From the NCBI GenBank assembly GCA_002711845.1, contig PASF01000005.1:62001-126000 (forward strand): 64,000 nt of DNA, written 5' to 3'. This stretch comes from Gammaproteobacteria bacterium (GTDB taxonomy: Bacteria > Pseudomonadota > Gammaproteobacteria > Pseudomonadales > Pseudohongiellaceae). A model generated the notes under the pieces. That model was given only the letters and a program-made list of their open reading frames with translations, was not told the origin of the DNA and made no database searches. Position numbers and translations under genes: made by a program. Shown in pieces: positions 1 through 7,473 of this stretch (its first letter is position 1; every line of letters starts with the position of its first letter).

Positions 1-408
1 GCGCACCCCCTGCTGCATCATGTTTTCCAGCACTGACGGAATCGACGGGTTGCCGTAGCGCATGGCGAAGTCCACCACCAGGTCCTCATGCCCGCGCGCC
101 TGCAGTGCCTGTGCCAGTGCCTGCGCCTGGTGGCGGGTGTGGAACAGCAGTGGTGAGCCTTCGTCGGTGAACACCGTGGCATAGGCTTTGGCTGACCGCC
201 GCGGACGGATATTGAGGATGGCGCCGTTGAGGATCAGCCACCACAGCGGGCGGGGGAGCTCGACCACCCTCGGGTCCCAGAGAAACTGTTTGAGGTAGCG
301 CCGCAGCGCTGATGGCGTCGGCGCGTCAGGTGTCCCCAGGTTGGTGACCAGGACCCCGATACGATCCTGCTGTGCATGCGTAAAACCTGGACTGCCTTGA
401 AATTTCAT
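1..408 (-). CDS. hemH: Ferrochelatase, N-terminal part (runs off the left edge)
   Basis: Ferrochelatase inserts ferrous iron into protoporphyrin IX in the last step of haem synthesis. Reading leftwards from the ATG at 408, the 136 codons present encode the family's N-terminal region: IGVLVTNLGTPDAPT near residues 17-31, then RRYLKQFLWDPRVVELPR, and VDFAMRYGNPSIP near residue 120. These match the conserved opening of bacterial HemH. The C-terminal part, with the remaining active-site residues, lies outside the window. The start overlaps the stop of the upstream gene as ATGA, so the two are probably translationally coupled. Confidence 0.93.
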   Translation of the reverse strand, partial: MKFQGSPGFTHAQQDRIGVLVTNLGTPDAPTPSALRRYLKQFLWDPRVVELPRPLWWLILNGAILNIRPRRSAKAYATVFTDEGSPLLFHTRHQAQALAQALQARGHEDLVVDFAMRYGNPSIPSVLENMMQQGVR

Positions 409-803
409 AATGGATCCTGTGGGGTTGAGTCTTCACGGGCGGCACCTGCCCGGGCACCGAACACGCCGGCGACAAACTGCGGCGCCGACAGCAGTGTGAC
501 AAATAACATGGCCTGCAGCACGAAACTGGCATTGCCAAAAAAAATCGACGAAAACACCTGTCCCAGCATCATGCTCAGCGTCCAGCGCCAGGCATTGTAC
601 GGGAACCGCCGTGCCAGCCAGTACACCATGGCACACATGACCGGCCAGCCCAGCACATAATACACCGGCGTCGCCCAGGCTACCGACGTGCCGCCCATAT
701 AGGCCATGGCCGTGGCGACGATAAACCCGGCCACAAACGCGGTCAGGTGTACCTTGCCGTCGCGCAGCAACGGCGCTTTGGGTTTCACGTCAGGCTCGGT
801 CAT
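405..803 (-). CDS. Small polytopic membrane protein, function unknown
   Basis: A 132-residue protein of unknown function that I do not recognise. About four hydrophobic segments are visible (roughly residues 19-36, 42-60, 74-90 and 95-113). They are preceded by a short basic/proline N-terminus and followed by a charged tail (GARAGAAREDSTPQDPL). There is no signal peptide cleavage motif and no catalytic motif. Its TGA overlaps the ATG of hemH by 4 nt, and it starts 3 nt after the sulfhydrylase gene, so all three are probably co-transcribed. A link to haem synthesis is suggested only by position. Confidence 0.7.
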   Translation of the reverse strand: MTEPDVKPKAPLLRDGKVHLTAFVAGFIVATAMAYMGGTSVAWATPVYYVLGWPVMCAMVYWLARRFPYNAWRWTLSMMLGQVFSSIFFGNASFVLQAMLFVTLLSAPQFVAGVFGARAGAAREDSTPQDPL

Positions 804-806
804 GCC

Positions 807-2084
807 TCAGACCGTCACCTTGGCCAGCGCCTGATCGATATCGGCGATGATATCGTCGATGTGTTCGATGCCCACCGAGATGCGCACCAGATCCTCACTC
901 ACGCCCGCCTGTGCCAGCTCGGCCGGATTCAGCTGCCGGTGCGTGGTGCTGGCCGGGTGACAGGCCAGTGACTTGGCATCGCCGATGTTGACCAGCCGCA
1001 GAATCATCTGCAGTGCGTCGATAAACTGCGCGCCTGCGTCGCGACCACCAGAAATCCCGAAACTCAGAATGCCCGATGCACGACCGCCACAGATCTTCTC
1101 GCATGTGGCCCGGTACGGACTGTCCGCCAGACCCGCGTAGTTGACCCACGCCACTTTGGCATGCTGTTGCAGGTGCTGCGCCACCGCTGTTGCGTTTTCA
1201 CAATGCCGGTCTATACGCAGGCCGAGCGTTTCCAGACCTTGCAGAATCAGAAATGCGCTGTGCGCCGCCAGAGCCGCGCCGGTGTTGCGCAGCGGAACCA
1301 CACGACAACGACCGATAAAGGCCGCTTCGCCCAGGGCTTCGGTGTACACCACACCGTGATAGGACGGATCCGGCTCGTTCAGCATCGGGAAGCGCTTCTT
1401 GTTGGCCACCCAGTCGAACTTGCCGGAGTCGATGATGATGCCGCCCACGGTGGTGCCATGACCGCCAATATACTTGGTCAGCGAGTGCACAACGATGTCC
1501 GCACCGTGATCGAAAACCCGGCACAGGTAGGGCGTGGCAACGGTATTGTCGACAATCAGCGGCACGCCATGACGGTGAGCAATCTCGGCCAGGCGCTCGA
1601 TGTCCACCACATTGCCCGCCGGGTTGCCGATGGATTCACAGAACACCGCTTTGGTGTTGTCGTCGATCAGTTTTTCCAGGCCATCGTAGTCGTCAAACGA
1701 AGCCATGCGGACATCCACGCCCTGTGTCGGCAACGTGTGGGCAAACAGGTTATACGTGCCCCCATAGAGCTGACTGGTGCTGACAATGTTGTCGCCGGCA
1801 CGGGTGATGCACTGGATGGCGTAGGTGATTGCTGCCATGCCGGAGGCCAGTGCCAGCGCGCCAATACCGCCTTCCATTTCTGCCAGCCGTTGCTCGAGAA
1901 CGGCGTTGGTGGGGTTCATGATGCGGCTGTAGATATTACCCGGCACCTTCAGGTCAAACAGGTCCGCGCCATGCTGGGTATTGTCAAAGGTATACGAGGT
2001 GGTCTGGTAGATGGGCACGGCGGCCGCCTTGGTGGTCGCTTCGGATTCATAACCGTGGTGCAAGGCCAGTGATTCAAGTTTCAT
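807..2084 (-). CDS. metY: O-acetylhomoserine sulfhydrylase (aminocarboxypropyltransferase)
   Basis: A PLP-dependent Cys/Met-metabolism enzyme that joins O-acetylhomoserine with sulfide to give homocysteine for methionine synthesis. The 425-residue product has the family landmarks: YQTTSYTFDN near residue 27, NIYSRIMNPTN near 53, LASGMAAI, ESIGNPAGN, the PLP-contacting VDNTVATPYLC, and the Schiff-base lysine in VHSLTKYIGGHG. Length and the insertion pattern fit MetY better than cystathionine gamma-synthase. An ATG 12 nt further upstream (2096) is possible, but it would put the GGGGA ribosome site inside the gene, so 2084 is preferred. Tandem 14-bp repeats lie just upstream. Confidence 0.92.
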   Translation of the reverse strand: MKLESLALHHGYESEATTKAAAVPIYQTTSYTFDNTQHGADLFDLKVPGNIYSRIMNPTNAVLEQRLAEMEGGIGALALASGMAAITYAIQCITRAGDNIVSTSQLYGGTYNLFAHTLPTQGVDVRMASFDDYDGLEKLIDDNTKAVFCESIGNPAGNVVDIERLAEIAHRHGVPLIVDNTVATPYLCRVFDHGADIVVHSLTKYIGGHGTTVGGIIIDSGKFDWVANKKRFPMLNEPDPSYHGVVYTEALGEAAFIGRCRVVPLRNTGAALAAHSAFLILQGLETLGLRIDRHCENATAVAQHLQQHAKVAWVNYAGLADSPYRATCEKICGGRASGILSFGISGGRDAGAQFIDALQMILRLVNIGDAKSLACHPASTTHRQLNPAELAQAGVSEDLVRISVGIEHIDDIIADIDQALAKVTV

Positions 2085-2113
2085 GTGATTCCCCATGGGT
2101 GATGCAAGTGATG

Positions 2114-2155
2114 ATTGCGTATTTATGATTGGCTTATGTTGATTGACTTATGTTG
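2114..2155. repeat. Tandem 14-bp repeat upstream of metY
   Basis: ATTGGCTTATGTTG at 2128-2141 is followed directly by ATTGACTTATGTTG at 2142-2155, with one mismatch. A degenerate third unit (ATTGCGTATTTATG) precedes them at 2114-2127. The last unit overlaps the stop codon of the GTPase gene. The position, 30-70 bp before the metY start, suits a regulator operator, but no known site (MetJ or MetR type) is recognised. Confidence 0.6.
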
Positions 2156-3575
2156 ACTGGGCCGGGCTTGGCTGACGGCTGGCCAGTATCTCCACCAGCT
2201 CGTCCAGCGCCTGCTGGCGCCGGTCTTCAAAATCGAAGGACGGTTTCGCGGATGCCCAGTCCGGATTGGCCTGCGCCTGACGCAGCGGCGCGGGCAATCG
2301 CTGACCCTCAAATATCGTATCGGCAGCCCCGGCCGCGATGATCTTGTGCTGCGCAGCGTGTCCGCGAGCTTCCAGTGCCTTCAGCAGCTGACACTGCCGG
2401 GCCGCCAGCGCGCGCAGAATGTTATCATCAATACGCAGGACTTTTTCGCCGGAGATCATCCCCATCAGGCTGCTGCCGTAGTGGCGCAGGGTTTGCAGAC
2501 CGCCGCCCAGCAGGGCACCCACAGCCGCGGCAGCGCCCAGCGTGATGCCGCCCACCATCAGGTCAACACCGACACCGGCGGCGGCGCCAGCGGCAGCACC
2601 ACTGCCCACTTTCAGGCCCATGGTCTGCAGGGTGTAGGGATCAAACAGATCCTGTTGCCACCGCCCTTCCACCAGCGGCAGTGCCGCGCTCTCCAGGTCA
2701 TCCGGGTAGAACCGGTACAGACTCAGCAGACGTTCCACGCAGGCCTGCTCGCGTTCGCGCACCCGTTCATTGAGGGTGGCTGATGCCTTGTCCAGCACCG
2801 CCGCATCCAGCGACGAAACCCGCTGTTGCAGGGCGGCCACACCGATCAGTAAATCGGCAATCAGCATCAGCGCCGAATGGTGGCGCTGGCGGGCATCCTC
2901 GGCGTGGCTGGCCATCAGGGCATTGAGGGTCGCGCTGTGGGCATCCAGCAGATTGGCGAGTTTGCTGTACAGTAAACGCTCACCATCCTGGGTGGGCGTC
3001 ACCGTATCAAAGCGCACAATGGCATGCAGGCCCAGGCCCGCCAGCGCGTCCCGCCATTCGTCTTCGCGGGCAGCCGGATCGGCGACAAAGTTAAGCAGAG
3101 GCAACAGCGGCACACCACACAGACGCAGGATTTCCAGTTCATCCCGGTGCTTGGCCAGCACCGGGTCGCGCGCATCCAGCACATAAAAGGCCGCGTCGCT
3201 TTTTATCAGCTGGCGCAGCACTTTGGCTTCCTGATCATAACGCTCCTTTGCCGGGGCCGAGTCCAGGAAGCGGCGAATGCGCGTACGGCCATCTTCGTTG
3301 CCGGCATTGCCGGCCTGTTCAGTCAGCAGCGCCAGCAGGTCGATAGGCTCCTCGATGCCCGGTGTGTCATAGAGCTCCAGCAGCACCTTGCCATTGACCA
3401 GCAAGCGCGCTGCTTCAACGTGGCGCGTGGTGCCAGGCCGACCGGACACCTCGCCGAAACGGGCATCGCGGGTCAGGGTGCGCAGCAGGGATGTTTTGCC
3501 GGTATTGGTATGGCCGGCCACCGTCACCCGCAATGGCTCGGTAACGGCGTTCAGCAATTGTTCGTTGGTGGACAT
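2148..3575 (-). CDS. DUF3482-family GTPase
   Basis: A TRAFAC-type GTPase followed by a DUF3482-like region, 475 residues. G1 is GHTNTGKTS near residues 21-29, G2 is the TT of GRPGTTRHV, G3 is DTPG near residue 70, and the G4 position reads LLNFVAD instead of the usual NKxD. The C-terminal half carries a Gly/Ala-rich hydrophobic stretch near residues 325-365 (GSGAAAGAAAGVGVDLMVGGITLG), which could insert into a membrane. The start ATG shares one base with the stop of the DUF2868 gene (TGATG), so the two are almost certainly translated together. DUF2868 and DUF3482 genes are commonly paired in proteobacteria; the role is unknown. Confidence 0.85.
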   Translation of the reverse strand: MSTNEQLLNAVTEPLRVTVAGHTNTGKTSLLRTLTRDARFGEVSGRPGTTRHVEAARLLVNGKVLLELYDTPGIEEPIDLLALLTEQAGNAGNEDGRTRIRRFLDSAPAKERYDQEAKVLRQLIKSDAAFYVLDARDPVLAKHRDELEILRLCGVPLLPLLNFVADPAAREDEWRDALAGLGLHAIVRFDTVTPTQDGERLLYSKLANLLDAHSATLNALMASHAEDARQRHHSALMLIADLLIGVAALQQRVSSLDAAVLDKASATLNERVREREQACVERLLSLYRFYPDDLESAALPLVEGRWQQDLFDPYTLQTMGLKVGSGAAAGAAAGVGVDLMVGGITLGAAAAVGALLGGGLQTLRHYGSSLMGMISGEKVLRIDDNILRALAARQCQLLKALEARGHAAQHKIIAAGAADTIFEGQRLPAPLRQAQANPDWASAKPSFDFEDRRQQALDELVEILASRQPSPAQST

Positions 3576-4966
3576 CAGGATGTCTCCCCCAGCCAGGCCA
3601 GCGCCTGTTCGTTGACGTCGTAAATCGCCGACTCGGCAATGCCCATGTCCAGCAGGGACTGGCGCCAGATGGCCAGGCGCTCGGCACCGGCACGCTCAGC
3701 CCCCATCAGCCACACGGCCACCGCGGCAGTCTGACTGGCGGCATCGGCCAGCCAGTGCAGGCTGCCGCGGTCCGGCGACTGTGCCGCGGCACAGGCCAGT
3801 AGCAGTTTCTGTGGCGGATCCAGACTCAGCTGTTCCAGCACGTATTCGCGCTGCTGACGACTGTCCACCAGATGGGTTTGCACACGGTCGGCCAGGCCTG
3901 CTGGCGGCCACGGCAGGTCACTGGCAATCTCCAGGCCGACCAGCAATCTGCCATCCCCAGACCGTGCTTTGCCGGCGCGGCGCCTGAATGCCGGCACTGC
4001 CGCTGGCGCCGGATCGGTGACCCCGGCCTGTTCGCTGTCAGGCGCCAGCCGCGATGCCAGCGCAACCCACGCCAGGGCATTGGGCTGCAGACGTATTTTG
4101 CGCAGTCCCAGGCCCAGGCGCAGCCAGCACCAGACACTCAGGCACAGCCGCGGCAGTATGCCGTAGACCAGCACACAGCCGCTCAGCCACGACGCCCAGG
4201 CCCGGCGCGCGGTATCATCCTGCTCCGCCAGCGCCGAGGCCGCGGCAGAGCCGCTGCTGACAATGGCATCTGCCGACGGTGTGGCAAAACCCAGCAAACC
4301 GGGCAGCACCCCCAGCGACTCCACCAGTGCAACAAACACTGACGTTGGCAGGATCGTGGTTTCCCAGACGAACACATAACTGCGCAGCGCCAGCGCCAGC
4401 ATCAGGCCGGCGACAATCCCCAGCATGATGCACAGCCAGCTCAGGTGACTGACCAGGCTCAGCCACCAGCGGCTCAGCCCCGCCTGCGAGGTCAGGACAT
4501 TAAACGCCTGGGTGATGGCAGCAGCGCCGCTGTTATCATGGAGCCGTTTCTGGATGGCAACGGTGATGACATACCAGAGCCGGCCCAGCGAGCCGCCCTG
4601 GGCATTGACGCTGAAGCTCAGCAGCCAGGTCAGTAACAACAGGAGGTTGATGCCCAGCAGACTGCCCAATGCCCAGATCACATTGACCGGTGCCTGGCTG
4701 TCACCGAGCACCGCCAGCGCTGCGCTGAAACCACTGAGCAGCGCCACTGCCAGCAGGCCCAGCAGGGCCCAGAAAGCGCCCTGTCGCCAACGCTGCAGGC
4801 GCTCGTCGAGGCCATCGCGCGCGGCGATAACTGCGGCCCATGCCAGAATGCGCTGCTCAGCGTCCCCTGCCAGGCTGCGGGCGTGCTTTTCAGCCGCCTC
4901 GTCTCGTGTATCTGCCCGGTCCCGCCTTACTGCTTCGGCGAGCCAGCGCTTGTTGAATTCCGACAT
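3575..4966 (-). CDS. DUF2868-family membrane protein
   Basis: A membrane protein of about 463 residues that I assign to DUF2868 from the N-terminal RWLAEAVRRDR-like opening and from its pairing with a DUF3482 GTPase. It has a soluble N-terminus, then hydrophobic segments at roughly residues 58-85, 95-120, 165-195 and 255-280, and a soluble C-terminal domain rich in Ala, Trp and Gln. The start at 4966 (MSEFNKRW) matches where family members begin. An ATG at 4999 would add 11 residues, and neither start has a strong ribosome site. It probably forms a membrane complex with the GTPase; this is inference from coupling. Confidence 0.8.
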   Translation of the reverse strand: MSEFNKRWLAEAVRRDRADTRDEAAEKHARSLAGDAEQRILAWAAVIAARDGLDERLQRWRQGAFWALLGLLAVALLSGFSAALAVLGDSQAPVNVIWALGSLLGINLLLLLTWLLSFSVNAQGGSLGRLWYVITVAIQKRLHDNSGAAAITQAFNVLTSQAGLSRWWLSLVSHLSWLCIMLGIVAGLMLALALRSYVFVWETTILPTSVFVALVESLGVLPGLLGFATPSADAIVSSGSAAASALAEQDDTARRAWASWLSGCVLVYGILPRLCLSVWCWLRLGLGLRKIRLQPNALAWVALASRLAPDSEQAGVTDPAPAAVPAFRRRAGKARSGDGRLLVGLEIASDLPWPPAGLADRVQTHLVDSRQQREYVLEQLSLDPPQKLLLACAAAQSPDRGSLHWLADAASQTAAVAVWLMGAERAGAERLAIWRQSLLDMGIAESAIYDVNEQALAWLGETS

Positions 4967-5081
4967 CGATTGGTCTTTTGCTGGACGTTGTGCTGACATT
5001 CTATCTGATACGCGCCAGACACTGTAACTTTGTTAAGATGGCTTGTCAGCTACCCACCGTGCAACCACAAAGGGAGAATGT

Positions 5082-5579
5082 GTGCCAAAACCTGTCGCCA
5101 GAGCTCAACGCCTGACCACCGTCGCCGTGCTTGCGCTGGTGTATGCCGCGTTATGGCTGGTGCTCAGCAACAACCAGGGCTGGGGCTTTGGCCTGGTGTT
5201 TATCGCCCTGGCGGTGCTGTGCGCCCTGTCGGCGAAGGTCAGGGTGCGACCGGTCGCCTGGCGTTATCTGCCCGCCTTTCTGATGTTTTTCCTGCGCAGC
5301 ATGACCATGGGCGGACTCGACGTGGCGCGCCGCACCGTGGGTCGCGCCGATGATGTTCATCCAGGCTGGGTGCATCATCAACTGGGGGAGTCATCACCGC
5401 TGGCCCGCCTGCTGCTGTCCGCCATCACCGGCCTGTTGCCCGGCACGCTGGCTGCCCGCATCGACGGCGACAGCATGCATGTGCACACCCTCGACACGCG
5501 CCAGGACTGGCAGCGTGACGTCAGCCAGCTGGAACATCACCTTGCCCGGCTGCTGCCAAAGACAGAGGAGACACCATGA
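5082..5579 (+). CDS. mrpE: Mrp cation/proton antiporter subunit E
   Basis: A 165-residue MnhE/MrpE-family subunit at the start of the antiporter operon. Two N-terminal hydrophobic segments are followed by the family's conserved core: LRSMTMGGLDVARRTV near residue 80, then a soluble tail with ITGLLPGTLAARIDGDSMHVHTLD. The start is set at GTG 5082 because AGGGAG at 5071-5076 sits 5 nt ahead; an upstream TTG at 5043 lacks such a site. The ORF ends with an ATGA overlap with mrpF. The subunit is needed for assembly or activity in characterised Mrp systems, but its exact role is unclear. Confidence 0.9.
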   Translation: MPKPVARAQRLTTVAVLALVYAALWLVLSNNQGWGFGLVFIALAVLCALSAKVRVRPVAWRYLPAFLMFFLRSMTMGGLDVARRTVGRADDVHPGWVHHQLGESSPLARLLLSAITGLLPGTLAARIDGDSMHVHTLDTRQDWQRDVSQLEHHLARLLPKTEETP

Positions 5580-5824
5580 TCTGGCTGACCAGTGTCATTC
5601 TGCTGACGGCATTGGCCGGCCTGTGGCGCATGACCCATGCGACCACCATCGCCGACCGGCTATTGGGCCTGCAGATGGTCAGCAATACCGGCATCGCCTT
5701 TCTGTTGCTGCTGGCGCAGTGGCAGGGCAATGCCATCTGGCGCGACGTCGCACTGGTGCTGGCCCTGCTGGCGGCGGTAATTACCGTGGCGCTGGTGCAG
5801 ATGCTGAGAAGGAGGCGCGCATGA
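5576..5824 (+). CDS. mrpF: Mrp antiporter subunit F
   Basis: An 82-residue MrpF/MnhF protein with three hydrophobic segments and the family motif TTIADRLLGLQMVSN near residues 23-37, which carries the conserved Asp-Arg pair. It ends in a basic RRRRA tail. It overlaps mrpE upstream and mrpG downstream by 4 nt each (ATGA), which indicates strict translational coupling inside the operon. Confidence 0.9.
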   Translation: MIWLTSVILLTALAGLWRMTHATTIADRLLGLQMVSNTGIAFLLLLAQWQGNAIWRDVALVLALLAAVITVALVQMLRRRRA

Positions 5825-6174
5825 GTGATGCCGGTATCGCCCTGTCCACCGTTGCCGTGTCCACCGTTGCCTTCTACACGGGCTGGTTGTGCCTGCTGGC
5901 CGCCAGTGCGTTCTTTGTGACGGCGGCCCTGGGCCTGCTGCGTTTTCCCGATCTGTACAGCCGCCTGCACGCGGTGACCAAAACTGACACGCTGGGCCTG
6001 GGCCTGCTGGCCCTGGGATTGACCCTGCTGGATCCATCCTGGCGCACAGCGCTGATTCTGCTGCTGGTGTGGCTGCTGGTAATGGCCTCGGGCGCCGTCA
6101 ATTGCCAGCTGCTGGCCCGTTACAACCTTGAGCAGGACGAGCAGGACGAGGAGGACGATCAGCATGTCCGCTGA
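5821..6174 (+). CDS. mrpG: Mrp antiporter subunit G
   Basis: A 117-residue MrpG/MnhG subunit. The family motif LGLLRFPDLYSRLHAVTKTDTLG lies near residues 38-60, with a hydrophobic segment before it and two after. The C-terminus is unusual: an acidic tail (EQDEQDEEDDQ) encoded by near-repeats of GAGCAGGAC. The stretch encoding the tail also supplies the GAGGA ribosome site of the next gene, which starts inside mrpG. It probably contacts the other small subunits in the membrane. Confidence 0.9.
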   Translation: MSDAGIALSTVAVSTVAFYTGWLCLLAASAFFVTAALGLLRFPDLYSRLHAVTKTDTLGLGLLALGLTLLDPSWRTALILLLVWLLVMASGAVNCQLLARYNLEQDEQDEEDDQHVR

Positions 6175-7132
6175 GCTGCTACCCGACATGACCCTCACCC
6201 TGCTGCTGCTGATCATGGCGTGGGGCGCCCTGTATGCGCCGCAGCGCTCTGATGCCATGGCGCTGTTTATTGCCTTTGGTGTGGTGGTGGCGCTGATCTG
6301 GGCTCGCCTTGACGCGCCCGACCTGGCGCTGGCAGAGGCGGCCATCGGCGCCGGCCTGACCGGGGTGCTGTTGATGCACGCAGCCCGTGCGCTGCCCGAT
6401 GAACTGCACCGCAGTAACCGCACCGCCACATACTGGGGCGCACTGGCATTCGCGGTGGTGGCCAGCCTGATGTTTCTGGCGCACCTGCTGACCGACGATT
6501 CGTTGCTCAATGCGGGTCTGCTGGACACCGACAGTGATGTCACGCCGAGTTTGCGGGTGCTGGCCGATGCCAACGTGGCCGACAGCGGCGTCAGCCATCC
6601 GGTCACCGCCGTGCTGCTCAACTTCCGGGCCTGGGACACGCTGCTGGAACTGCTGGTTCTGCTGTTTGCGTTGAGCGGACTGCGGCAACTGTTCCCGCGC
6701 GAGTCAGCACCCGATGACCATGCCACCTCGCGCTGGCCGGAAAGCCTGGCGCTGATGTCAGCCTGGGCACGGGTGCTGGCCCCGTTGCTGGTGGTGACCG
6801 GCGGCTACCTGCTGTGGCGCGGTTCCAGCGCGCCCGGCGGCGCGTTTCAGGCCGGTTCGCTGCTGGCGGCGGCGGCAGTGATGCTGCGGCTGACCGGTCT
6901 GCTGCCGGCCCTGCGCTGGTCCTCTGTGTGGTTGCGCCTGTCGGTGGTGGCCGGTGCCCTGTTTTTCCTGAGCGTGGCAGCTGCCACCGCGATCTGGGGC
7001 GACGGCTGGCTGACCTATCCGGCCGCCGCCAGCGGCCTGCTGATTGTCAGTATCGAGATCTTTGCCACCCTGTCGATCGCCATTACCCTAAGCCTGCTGG
7101 TCATCGGCGAATGGGAGGACCTGCGCTCATGA
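6164..7132 (+). CDS. mrpB: Fused DUF4040 (MbhD-like) and MnhB antiporter subunit
   Basis: A 322-residue membrane protein combining two modules. The N-terminal part (about residues 1-75) resembles DUF4040/MbhD, normally the C-terminal end of MrpA, with ARLDAPDLALAEAAIGAGLTG-type sequence. The C-terminal part is MnhB/MrpB, with LLVVTGGYLLWRGSSAPGGAFQAG near residues 215-238. The hydrophobic region between them may correspond to an MbhE-like segment. The start at ATG 6164 overlaps mrpG by 11 nt and follows GAGGA. This split-A arrangement is known in Mbh-like and group-2-type Mrp clusters; here it means no single MrpA exists. Confidence 0.87.
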   Translation: MSAELLPDMTLTLLLLIMAWGALYAPQRSDAMALFIAFGVVVALIWARLDAPDLALAEAAIGAGLTGVLLMHAARALPDELHRSNRTATYWGALAFAVVASLMFLAHLLTDDSLLNAGLLDTDSDVTPSLRVLADANVADSGVSHPVTAVLLNFRAWDTLLELLVLLFALSGLRQLFPRESAPDDHATSRWPESLALMSAWARVLAPLLVVTGGYLLWRGSSAPGGAFQAGSLLAAAAVMLRLTGLLPALRWSSVWLRLSVVAGALFFLSVAAATAIWGDGWLTYPAAASGLLIVSIEIFATLSIAITLSLLVIGEWEDLRS

Positions 7133-7473
7133 CGGACACACCGCTGATGACTGCCATTGAGTTATACCTGACGCTTGGCGTTGCCGTCTTCCTGCTGTCG
7201 CTGCACGGACTGATGACCCTGCATGACCCCATCCGGCGCCTGATTGCCGTCAACCTGATGGGGGCCGGCACGTTTCTGGTCATGGTCAGCCTGGCCAGAC
7301 GCAGTGAGGTCCCTGACCCGGTCCTGCACGCACTGGTGGTGACCGGGCTGGTGGTGGCGATCAGCGCCACCGCCTTTGCCCTGCGCCTGATCATCGCTGC
7401 GCACACGGAGGGCGGCAAGCAACGCGACCGCGAGGATCGCAACACCGAGGGCGGAGGCAAACAGCCACCATGA
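7129..7473 (+). CDS. mrpC: Mrp antiporter subunit C (NuoK-like)
   Basis: A 114-residue MnhC/MrpC subunit related to NuoK of complex I. It has three transmembrane segments. Conserved features include LTLHDPIRRLIAVNLMGAGTFLV near residues 25-47 and the closing VPDPVLHALVVTGLVVAISATAFAL typical of the family. The hydrophilic tail is charged (EGGKQRDREDRNTEGG). It has a GGGAGGA ribosome site at about 7113-7119 and ATGA overlaps with both neighbours. Confidence 0.92.
   Translation: MTDTPLMTAIELYLTLGVAVFLLSLHGLMTLHDPIRRLIAVNLMGAGTFLVMVSLARRSEVPDPVLHALVVTGLVVAISATAFALRLIIAAHTEGGKQRDREDRNTEGGGKQPP

Noticed and set aside
1161-2072. 303-codon open frame on the plus strand
   Set aside because: It is antisense to metY, has no recognisable domain and no ribosome site.
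5521-6726. 401-codon open frame on the minus strand
   Set aside because: It is antisense to the Mrp genes and its Ser/Arg/Thr/Gln-rich composition is typical of a shadow frame in high-GC coding DNA.
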